Shown here one piece after another: positions 10,201 through 22,200 of a stretch of DNA of 30,985 nucleotides (positions within the stretch are counted from its first letter, which is position 1; each line of letters starts with the position of its first letter). The notes under the pieces are model-generated. The model was not told the origin of the DNA. It worked only from the letters and a program-made list of their open reading frames with translations, and did no database searches. This stretch comes from Acanthaster planci. Taxonomy: Eukaryota; Echinodermata; Asteroidea; Valvatida; Acanthasteridae. Where the stretch lies: the NCBI RefSeq assembly GCF_001949145.1, contig NW_019091588.1:7009-37993 (forward strand), written 5' to 3'. The translations under genes and the position numbers were made by a program.

Positions 10201-13200
10201 TGACACATGTTGGAAGGTCGGGATTTCTGTGTGTACACAGATCACAAACTGCTTACTCATGCTTTCAGTGCAAATCTTGACAAATACTCCCCACGCGAGA
10301 TCAGACATCTGGACTACATATCCCAATTTACAACAAATTTCTGTCACATTAAGGGAAAAGAAAATCTAGTTGCAGACGCACTCTCGCGTTGTGTTGTGGA
10401 GACACTGATTGCAGAACCTTCCAGTAACATTGACTTACATGTAGATCAAATAGCCAATGAACAATAAGGTGACGAAGACTTAAAAAACTTCGCAAATCAT
10501 CATTCCTAAGATTTATGGATGTGCCTTCTCAGACTTCAAAAAAAAACCGATCACTTGTGTTATTTCGACCGGCATACATGTAGCTCAACCTTACGTACCG
10601 CACAAATTCAGAAAGACTGTGTTCCAATCCTTGCATTCACTGTCACATCCGGGCATTCGAGCGACACAGCTGTCAATCACAAAAAGATTTGTTTAGCCTT
10701 GTGTAAATCGAGATGTCAGAAATTGGACTAGAATATGTTTGGCATGTCTAAAAACTAAAATTCACCGGCATAATACAGCACCTATGGCTACTTTTGCTAA
10801 CCCTGATTCACGCTTTATTCACATCCACATCAATATTGTCGGACCATTACCTCCTTCAAATGGTAGTGTCTACATGTTGACTATCATCGATAGGTTCACT
10901 CGTTGGACAGAAGCTATTCCAATTCCCAACATCACAGCTGAAACGGTTGCTAAAGCTTTTCTTAGTCGATGGATTGCTACATTCTGTGTCCTTGCATTCA
11001 TAACTACGGACAGAGGTTCTCAATTTGAATCACAATTATGCAACCAACTTGCACAACTCCTGGGTGCTAAGTGAATAAGAACCACTGCATATCTCCCCAT
11101 TGATAATGGTTTGGTTGAAAGATTTCTTCGACAGTTAAAAGCAGCTATCAAAGCCACTAACAATCTAAACGACTGGGCAGATACATGTAGTTTACCATTG
11201 ATCTTGTTTGGTATACGCACTACATTAAAGAGTGATTTAAAATGCTCTGCCGCTGAAATGGTATTTGGTATGACAGTTACGTTACCAGGTGAATTGATTA
11301 TTTCTTCACCAGAAGACAAAATATCAGACTCAAGTAGTTTTGTTGACAAACTAAAAAGAGAATGGCTAGACTTCAACCAGCGCTGACAAGACCAGCAAAA
11401 ACCAAATGCTATATTATAGACAGAGATCTAAACAAATGTAGCCATGTTTGGGCGAGAGTTGATTCTATGCGTAAACCCCTACAACCTCCATACAAAGGGC
11501 CTTTTAAAATTTTAGAATGTGCAGAGAAATACTTTATTCTAGATGTTCATGGCAAACACGACACTGTTAGCATTGATGGACTTAAAGTGGCATATGTGGA
11601 GGATGAGTTGACCAAAGATGGAGAAGCACTTAAGGAGTCTGTAACACCCAGAGTGATGCAGCACCAAGATGGCTCCGCATCTAAAGATGTTCGAATCACT
11701 CGCTCAGGTCGGAAGGTTCATTGGCCACAACGATATGTTCAGGTTATTAGAGATTAAATGTACATTGTAAATATTTACAGTTCTTTTTCCTGCCTCCAGC
11801 AGTTTAGGGGAGGTTGATGTAGTAGCCCCGAGTCAATTTGCCTTTTTGTTTATTACGTAACATGAGCGGTGAAGCGCGTCACCAATTTCCTTTTAAATAG
11901 CCCCTACTGCCACATGTCCCTCTCTTATTTCTTTCCTGATTTGCTGATGGTCGCTAATAAATTCTGCTGAGCTACAACAACGGCATTTCATTTCATATTT
12001 TATTTGTTACCCAGGTGGTCTATTTATTTTCTTTTTGATATAAAAATTTGTTTACTTTATTTTGGAAAAGAAGAAAACTGCAAAAGAAAAAAAAACACAC
12101 ACAAAAAAGAGACTTTTTAATTTATTTTTTAGGCAGAGTAGCCATCCAATTATTTTCGAAGGCTAAGTTAGCCGCTCTATTTTTGAGACAAAGTAGCCTA
12201 AAATTTAACACTCACAAAAGACTATTGCCTTCACATCGTGCAACAGATGACTTCATCAAAATACCGATCCAATATTTCCTGCCCTACATCGCTTGGCTGA
12301 ATACAAGTATCTAATACCCCGTAATTGATCATCATCTGTTTCCTCATCATCACTGTCCATATCATTGCTGTCACTTTCACTGTTAACTTCTTGCTTTACA
12401 TCATCAACAGGCTCGGCCGTTTCATCAGTATCTTCAGACAATGCATTCTCCCATTCAGTATTTATTTCAATGTCACTATGCCATTTATTATTCACCTCAA
12501 GGTACTTCAAGGTACTCTCAACGTACTCCTTATTTACAAACTGATACGGTTAGTATCCTTTATAAGTCAATTTCCTCTTCAATTTGACTTGAATCAATTG
12601 ATTATCATTTTCTGGTCTTGGTAATACATTCACAGTGTCTGTTACATTTGATGGTACACATACAACTGGACCTTTTACACAATGCTGGCCACCTTTTGGC
12701 AATGCAATTAATTTCATTAACCACTACCTGCCGGGGACTCTGAAATCGGAGCCGTATGGTTTCTATGCATGGCCGGGGTATCCGAACTCGGACAAAGGAA
12801 ACAGGGCCCTGTAACAAAAGACCGTACTCCAACCGTACTACATGTATATATATTTACTATCTTCACTATACTTTGCTTTTCCAGATTTAATTTTTCTATC
12901 TCTATAATCACAATCATCTCGATACTTTGCTTTTCCAGAATTAAGTAGCCTCTCTATTCACAATTGTCACGATATTTTGCTATTCCAGAATTAAGTAGCC
13001 TCTCTATTCACAATTGTCACGATATTTTGCTATTCCAGAATTAAGTAGCCTCTCTATTCACAATTGTCACGATATTTTGCTATTCCAGAATTAAGTAGCC
13101 TCTCTATTCACAATTGTCACGATATTTTGCTATTCCAGAATTAAGTAGCCTCTCTATTCACAATTGTCATGATATTTTGCTATTCCAGACTTAATTAGCT

Positions 13201-16200
13201 TTTCCTTATACTGCTGATTATCACGATACTTTATCTTTTCATGCAGAATTAACTTTTCTCTATATTCAGGGTCATCATGGTATTTAGATTTACTACACTT
13301 TATTTTCATCCCTTTATATGCAGCATCTGATTGATACTTTTACTTTTCAGTGTTGAGACATCTCGTTTTATACTCGGTGTTCTGCTGATACTTCGTATTA
13401 AGTGATTTCTTCTCTGCATTTTCTTAATGTCTTTTTTGGTCATACATTGTTTTTCTCTGCTTACAGTCATCCTTGTTACATTTGGTTTCTTTGACACTTT
13501 CTGCTAGATTATTCTTTTTGTTTTGGTATTTCTGCCTAGCTTTTTCTCTCGCAATTTTGTTATTCAGTTTCACATTGGCACGTTTCTTCAAGGTTCTACA
13601 CTTTGCACTATTTACATGTACATGTACAAATTCCTGACTTTTCTTGCATGTCATATTTGTTATTCTCTTCATTTCTGTTTTCTCATTTGCTGATACTGAT
13701 TGAGATGCTTTTAAACTTGATCATTTACATTGCATAGAGATTTTGTTGAAGTTCCACACATCGACAAAACAACATCGTAATGAACTCTTTCTTGATGATA
13801 CAAATAGATTTCTTGCTCTGACCTTGAAGCCTCTTTCTCAATGACATTCCAAGAAAAGGCATACCACCTGTTTACATCATCAAAAGTATAAATATTTGTA
13901 TGTAGCATTTATGCCATTACAATTATCTCCACTTCTGTAGGCCATGTTCCAGAAACATTTGCTGCCTTGTGACATACATTGTAGTCTTCCACAAATTTTT
14001 CATGCAAAGTACAATTGAATTTTGTCCATTTTACAGCAAGCAATTCACAGTCGCCAACCGTAACTTCAAATGATTATCTTCAGTCCCCAACAAACAAAAT
14101 GACACAGCCTTAAAAAACAGTTTCCATCACCCTTGATTTTCTGTACACTATCAAGTGGTCCCATGTCATCACAACTATCGACAACTTCGTTAGTATTCAA
14201 TGAAACATTGATCAACCCATGCTCATTACAAAGCTCCTCCTTCTTTGCAGGTGTCAATGGATGAAAATGATAACTGTGCAGTTAGATCACTTCTTTCATT
14301 TCAACATCACTAGTATCACTACCCTCAACACTTTGTGCAACATTGCTGCCTTTATACTTTTCAACAAATCACTGGTAGACATGACAGCAACACAATCAAG
14401 TGGTTCCCTCATCAATCCGTGTACATGCACTTCCAATCTTTTTAGCCTCACTCTGACCAATGTTGTCAACTTTTCCATTTTCTAGAGTACTTCTGTCACA
14501 TAAACTAATGATATCGTGCTCGTCGTTATCAATAAATACAGACACACCTGTAATTTTAAACTGCTCATTATTTGACAAATGCATAGATCTTGCCAAATCC
14601 AGACGATACCTTTCAACTTCTTGACATGATGCAACATGCTTCAGCAAACTTCTCCCTTCACTAGTCATACATCATTGTTCATCTCTAGAATGGGAATCAA
14701 ACACATAATACATGTACATGCCATCTTGAGCAATCACAGCAAATGTGTTTTCATGGAAGTAAATAAAACAGGCATAGTACTGCTGAAGACTCTGTTCCAG
14801 TGCATGTTTCAATGGTATCATATTAAATTCGGGCAAATTGAACTCATCTCCCAATGCACCACATACAGGATTGTGGAACTCCACACTAAAATGATGATTC
14901 AGCAAGTCCAACTCGGTTGGTAATCATTGACAAGCAAATAATCATGATGAACTGTAGAATTTCGAGACAGGTAGCTATATAATTCATTTCCAGTATTCAG
15001 TGTACTATCCATATCTTGATAATACCAGTCCTTTAGTGCTTTCTTTACTCTTCAATACTGCACACAGACTATTTGCAACACATTGTTTACCCGAGTTCAC
15101 ACCAAACCTATCATGGCCTTGGTGAAAACTTCCCTTTAAAACAACTTTCTCCATTCATTCTTCTGAACTTTGCTTAATTCCATGTAGTTCTGACTATGCG
15201 GCATTTTCCCCTCATCTACATTAATCATTTTCCTTTTACAGTTGACTTCATGGCTGTTATTGGGAGACAACTGCCGTTTTCTCTGCCTCATTCTGAATGT
15301 TTTACTTCGTTTTCTCTTCAATGTCTCTTTGTCACCACTTGACATGGCTGCTACCGTCCAACTAGCACCTTCACCAACCATGTCTGCAACATCTTTACCT
15401 GTACCAGTACCTCTAAACTAAGTTTTTCCTCCCTTTTCCCCAGATTTTGCAATTTCATTTTTCCTAGCATCTACAATTTGTGAATTTGAACACTGGCTCT
15501 TCCTCTTTCTTAGTGAGTAACTACCACCTGTTACGTACCACTAGTGTGTGTCTCTTCAATCCTTCTGTATATGTTCTTTGATCAACGTCTACTGAATGCG
15601 TCTTATTTTGTACACTTACATCTACATAATGTCCAACTCCATTTATTTTTTTGTCCTCTGAACATATTCCAACAAAGCTCTGCTTCAGTGTACACATCTG
15701 CTGAACAGCCATATCAAAAACATTGTCATCTGTTGGAATACCAATATCAAATAAAAGAGATTGAGAATAAGTACTCTTACCACATTTCTTATCCACAATT
15801 GTCTCCATCACATTTGCTGTTTTCATTCCACAGCTGTCTTTTACATTAATTTTCACATCTTGTCCACCATGTCTTTTGCTGGTTAGTTTTTTCTTGCTTG
15901 TGCTTTTTACATTAGCACCTTCCATCTTCCTCAGAACAAATGACAGACTTCGTTTAGTCTTACAGAATACATTCTTTTATGTTTTCTCATGGTCTCTTTT
16001 TATTCCTTACTCATCCTCAGTTCAATTCTCATTCCATTTCTTGTTCTACTATATGATTCTTTGCAAATTTCTCTTCTTTGTTTCTTTTTACTACTTTTCT
16101 GAGGCTTTTTTCTTGAGCTATTCTCATTCTCATTGTGTGGACAACCACTTCTACAACTCCTTGTACAGTGTTTTATCTTCAGGTAACCATACAACGTCCT

Positions 16201-19200
16201 CATAGCTCTCTGATCTTGTCAACTTCAGCTGTCGTCGTCTTCTCATTTTCTGTACTTTCAATGTCAAGCTGTCTTTTGTATTCTTTCCGTTTTGCAAATT
16301 TCTTGCCATTTTTATTTGACACTTCTTTTCCATCAGTTTGTCACTGACGCCCTCATCCTTGATACCATGATGACATGATTACAGATTCATCACTTTGCTC
16401 AACTTTTTGCTCACATGTTTGTTTCTCATCTTTGGTCATACTGTCAACTTCACAATTGTCTTCATTATATTCATTCATTCTGCCAGGATTAGCAGCCTAG
16501 TCAGCCCCGCTTTCGTAACTGCTGCCAGGAATTAAAGTGGCCTGGTGAGCCCCACTTCCATACAATCTGCCAGGATTAGCAGCCTGGTGAGCCCCGCATA
16601 CAGAGGATGATGAGATGAATGATAATGAAGAGAGAATAGACACATAGGCAATGGAATGAAATGATGGCATGGATGATTGGGAAATGAAATGAGTCACTTT
16701 TTAGTAGTATTCTATAGAAAACAAAAAAGATTCATATCAAAAACAAGATACTCTTTAAATCAAACAACAGCTAGCTGAGTAAGGGCAGTAGATCTCAAGT
16801 CTATCTTCTTTAATTTTCCATTTTGAGTGACCTTTTGTAACATCACAAAGAAAAAGAAACATGATACCCAACAGCTACACTGCCGTCATCTGCCCACTTG
16901 TTGTCAACAAATTGCACTTACAAACAAAAATGCCCTACTCAGACAAGGTACCGCACAATACCTTGTATTCAACCTATTTCACTGTCTCCTTAGATCATTC
17001 CTCCTGATTACAATGTTATAAAAGTGGCATAAACACTTCAATTCAGTAACTAATTTTGTCTGAACATTTCACATTCTTCATCACCCCCCCTTAAAAAAGA
17101 AAAATTCAACAGCCTAACCAATTTTCTAAAAACCAGCAATATTGATGTTCTAGTTTATGCAAACCAAAGCTGAATATTAGTTTGTAAACCTTCACAAAGA
17201 TTATTTTTAATACATTGCATGGACCAAAATGTAAATACCCAACACACACACAACAGTGGAATCACCATGACTTTGTATTTAAAACTATTTGGCATATTTT
17301 ATTCACAATGCTACCAAAAAGTAGAATTTCAGCATGTAAATAAATTTAACTGTCTTGCTGAGTATAGTCTGGTTCCCAAACCTCCAATATCAGAGATAGT
17401 CAAAATCTTTCATCCAGGAACTGGACTATAGTTGGCAAGCATATGTAATTGCTATTTATGGCCAAAATTGAAATAAACTAACGTTAAACCTAAGTAAGAG
17501 CTTACAGCTCTTGGACAGGAGGTCTGCCGAAATGTCTCGCTTTTTCACAAAGTAAAAACTTTTCATTATCAGCATATGTGAGACCTTAGCTATGGTTCAT
17601 GAGATAATTTTGAGATAGTTTTGGATGTGAATTCTGAGGATTTTGGCTTGCTTATAGCAAATGATACGGTTGGCAATGACAGGTACATGTACCTTGTATC
17701 CTATTGCCCAACCGCGTCCAGATGTTACACACAAACAGCGATATTAAGGTCCGAGTTACTCAGACTGATGTCAGCCCTATGCATAGTCTACTAACGTATA
17801 GACCCTTAATCGTTTACATTTGTAATCCCGTGTGTAGGCCTACACGGACAGCCCTGATCGACCCTATACCTCAACAAAGCTCAAATTACTCTCTCAATAC
17901 TACCAACACATTTTCAATACTTTACTGCTTCATTATTATGCCCCCCCAAAAAGTACAACCAGACAAACATTGTTTCACAGTAATATTTCCACCTGCCCCC
18001 ATGTACACGTATGTACCTTCCCCGTTTATATTACATTAATACATGTACAGTATTTGCATACATCTTGCTCCCAAACCTTCACATGTAAAGCAGATGCTAT
18101 TTCACCAGCCTGCAGCAGAACCATACTATTTGAGGCCAATACACTTGTTGCAGGTAGAGGGCGTAATGTACATAATTATTCCGCTTGTCGCCCAACACCC
18201 TCATACGAGTGAACATCAATATGACACATAGATCAGTGATTCGACAGGTGGTTCACTCGTCCTTTGCCACATCAAAACCTCAGCGCTCACAATACCGTCT
18301 GTCCAACGGCTACAAACTTTGAAATCATTGATTAAAATGCTAGTAAATTTAACTATGATGATTGTTGTTTAATACAGGCCTACTTCCAATTAAAGAGCTG
18401 CCCCGACCAGAAAAAGTATGACAAAAACTCCAAATTTGGTGATTTTGCAATCAACTCATGATTCAGACTTGGTATAGTAATTAAGCATCATTAGAAGATG
18501 TGTCTTGAAACATTTTTGTGATTGTGACGTTATCAGGGCTCATGTGACCTCAATTCAAAAGTTTATTTTATACATTGTAGTAACTAGTAAACTATTTGAC
18601 TGATTTAACTCAAATTTGGTATGCACATACTCAGGGACGTGTTATAGATGGAAATTGATATCTTGACCTCATGTATCCTCTACTTCTGGTTTGATCGGAA
18701 GTTGTATTTAACACACAAATCGTCATATCTCATGCACTATAGGTTCAATTGCAGTGATAATTTGTTTTTACTTATACATGTACATGCCACTGTTGCAATT
18801 ATTTGTAATTCAATTGATTGCAAACTTATGATACTCGTTGACAGTCAACAAAAGACAATAAAAACATTTGGGAACAGCTATGTGTTTGTTCACAAACACC
18901 ACCTCTAGTGTTCACATTGAATTTGCTCGTGGATATGAATGAAGAGGAGATTCATTGCTTGAATTAATGTACATGTATTTTACACATGGAAGTAATATAA
19001 ACGGCACATTTGTTTGAACTGTGCTCTTCAACGTCTCAATGCGCATTATGTACATTAGTGTAGGGCGATTCCAGAATTCTCAGAGCTGGTTCCGGCTCCA
19101 GCTAAGGACCACGATTCCGAGTTAGAACCGGCTCCCAAAGATATAAAGAAAAAACACAAGGTTTAATAAAACACATTAAAAATCTGTCACTGCCATGAAG

Positions 19201-22200
19201 CACGCATCACGCTGGTGCCACTGAGCTCACCAAGCCTAATGTACATTGTACATGTCCGAACCCGAACTGAACCAAAGTTTGGCAAAAAAATTCCGAACCA
19301 TGTCGAAACTGAACCATGACACCTACTTGGAGCACTAATGTGGAGTCTTAGTGTATATGGTACATGTACATACATGTCATGTACATGTATGTATGCAGTG
19401 TGTTACTAGTGTTACATTGAAATGGGAATTGAGCATTGCTGATTGGCTTAGAATTTCTCAAAGAAATGTATTTGTTTTGTTATAAAAAGGATCATGATTG
19501 TTTTTTAATGTTTGAAATGTTGCTTTGTTTTCCTACAGCTGGCAAGTGGGAACTAGAGTGGTCCCCCTCAGATCCGGATGTCTTTCTGGCATTTAGTTCA
19601 GATCGTTACGATTTAAATCTGTATGCAGTGGAATCTGAAATACCATCATCAGGAGCTCAGTGTCAACAAATCAGTCAAGACAGTCACTTTTATGCAAGAT
19701 TACAAGCCTCTAAGGCAGACTTACATGTCAGGTCTAAAGGAGACCTACAGCTTATAAGGGTAAGACTTTATCTTGCTTGTGGAAGACTGAGCAGAATCCA
19801 CCAAAGAAACCTTACACATGTAAAGTGTACAGGTACACATGCATGAAAGTACATTTTGCATACATGTATGTGAGATTTCTTCATTTTGATACATGTACAT
19901 GTATCACCAATAGAGACATTGGCCCCTGAAAGAAAAGGAAAAAATCACACTCCTCTGTAGTTTTTGTTGCAAGAACCACTTTTTTGCATCTTTGCGCGGC
20001 TAAATTGGGTTTCTTTCAGCGTAAAAGCCTTTCATCCTACCGGTAAAAAAATGGGGGGGGGGGTAATTGCTTTATATTGACTCTGTAATTTTTTATGCCA
20101 GACCTTCAGGATTTTCTTTTCAGAATGTCTTGCAGTCCTTTTCAAATTAATTTTGTGAAAATTGGACATACCGCTCTTTCAAATGATCCCTTTCTTCCAG
20201 TACAGCTGTACCAAATATTTACACTTTTCCCACTGACATGCTTAATTTACACTAACCGACACACTTCAGGCCATGAAGCTGAAATAATAAATTAAAAAGT
20301 GAGTGTGTCATCAAAACTGTGTATCCATGTGAACTGTAACTTTACAGATGGTCAGTCAGAGATAAAGACTAGAAGTTTTGAGACCAAAGCGAGACAGAAT
20401 TGCTGACTTGAGTCATGTGACTTGGACTCGAGTCAGACTCGAGTCACTATTTTTGTGACTTGACTTGTAAGTTGAAGATAAATGTGCATGTACTAGCTTT
20501 GACTTGTGACTTGACTTGGACTTGCAAAAAGTTGACTTGTTGCCAACCCAAGTCGGACGCTACTCAACCGGCCCCATATATTTTTATAACTCGTAACTTC
20601 GTAAGTTGGCGCCAGCTGGACAAAATAATGCGCAGCTTGACTTGTACTTGGACAAAGAGACTTGTGAGTTGACATGTGTTTAGACCAAATGACTTGTGAC
20701 TTGACTTGCTTCATGACCAAATGATGTGTGACTTGACTTATGGCTGGACCTAATGACTTGTGACTTGACTTGACTTGCCCTGTGTCCAAATGACTTGTGA
20801 CTTTACTTTGACTTGCATATATTGACTTGTGACTTGACTTGGACTTGTAAATATGACTTGCTGCCACCCCTGGACTGAGACCAGAAGTTTTTAGACTGAG
20901 ACCGAGACCTAGACCGAGACCAGAAGTTTCAAGACCAGAGCCTTTAGAGGGACCAAGATTGCCAAGTACAGTAAATATCAATGGAAACAAAAAAAGAGAA
21001 GACATGCGGCGGTATTACTGTGCGTCATGCTTGTATTGCACTCAACACTTGTAGACGACAGTAGTTTGGAACTTTGGAATTACATGTGCATGTAATTGTT
21101 TTTAACAATACCCATTTTTTTGGCCAGAAAGATCCCAGGTTCTTGGTTTGAACTTCAGTTTTCAATCAGCAATCTCAACTTTGTAGCCAGTAAATTCAGG
21201 ACCTAGGGGTGTGCATGTACATGTATGATGAAGACTTAGTACAAGTACATGTACATGACTTTTTCCCAGTTAATCCTCAAAGAGTTGGGCTTTTTGGTGT
21301 ACCCTACAGTCGAGGATTCTGTCCCCCCCCCAACTCAGTTGTGGCATGCCATGTACGTTCCTCATGAATATGAATACTAATGTTTGAACTCAGTCACACA
21401 TATGGTCATTTGAAGTTTAAGGCTATATGTGTGCCGGCCTGTGAACATTGACTTCCGCAGTGGAAAAAGTATACATTTTTTGGTCACCTGGGTGTTGCAT
21501 AAAAATGGTACAACGTACGTCCAATTTTCACAAAATTGGTGTCAAAGTGACTGCAAAAAGGTACTCGAAAAACTCTTAGAGGCTCAACTTCTGAAAAAAA
21601 AAAGCACTGCAGTGGTATCGGGAGGAATATTGAAGGGCCGGATTCTGCCCCCAGCGCTCAAGGAAAATGAACATTGTACATGGGGCTGTAAATCCTCTCC
21701 TTCTTGTGTAAAGTTTATGTGCTACTGCTACATACCGGTACATGTACCATAAAATGGAACTGTTGAAATTGTGTTTCTTTTCCTCAGGTTGCCCCGCTTA
21801 TTTTGTACACCACTTTTTCTCTTTTCCTTGTGACATTCACATGGTTTTCTTAATAAGATTTTAGTCCATTTTTGTATGAGAGTTTTTTGATTGCCTGTAC
21901 ACAGTATGTAGGTGTAATGCGGTGCATTTATACTGCTCAAGTTTAATTTTTTTTCAAATAGATTTGTTAACATGTACATATATGTACATTTACATACTTG
22001 CATAATAAATGCTAGCAGTCATTTAAATATTTTAAAGCGGAAATGCATTAACCACTTGCTGCCGGGTGCTTATAAAAATGAAGTGCACACATACCGAGCA
22101 TTTTTCAAGATTTTCAGTTTTCAAAATTCTTCAAAAATTCATCATTTCATTTAATGGACGTTTAAATACAGAGGGAGGACTCTTTGGGCACTACTCTAAG

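Larger units (their letters stand above)
9028..12013 (+). mobile_element. Degenerate Ty3/Gypsy LTR retrotransposon
   Basis: Reverse transcriptase, RNase H, integrase and the post-integrase C-terminal region follow in the order typical of Ty3/Gypsy pol. They are spread over three frames with several in-frame stops. A purine-rich tract and an LTR-like end follow. No gag, protease, primer-binding site or matching 5' LTR is present upstream, so the left part was lost by deletion or recombination. The element lies in mios intron 1 in the same orientation as the gene. It cannot be autonomous. Confidence 0.9.
12150..16700 (-). mobile_element. Degenerate Helitron-type element carrying two protease relics
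   Basis: Read right to left, the relic has lysine/arginine-rich N-terminal ORFs, a papain-like protease with a QC...DSH signature, an OTU protease, a KY(R/H)D basic repeat region and a DUF6570-like stretch ending in D-T-C[11 protein letters not shown]. DUF6570 normally precedes the Helitron Rep (HUH) and Pif1-like helicase domains. Those are absent: sequence decays to A/T-rich DNA near 12.15 kb and meets the Gypsy LTR at about 12.01 kb. Frameshifts and stops occur throughout. OTU domains are known in animal Helitrons. The element ends (5' TC, 3' CTRR hairpin) could not be placed, so both coordinates are approximate. Confidence 0.7.

Noticed and set aside
9028-11757. Domesticated Gypsy gene
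   Set aside because: Multiple stops and frame changes in all three enzymatic domains and a changed catalytic residue show decay rather than preservation.
12941-13190. CRISPR-like regular repeats
   Set aside because: The 50-base units are contiguous with no spacers, and the context is a eukaryotic transposon.
20493-21005. 170-codon minus-strand ORF
   Set aside because: Translation of the GACTTG repeat block.
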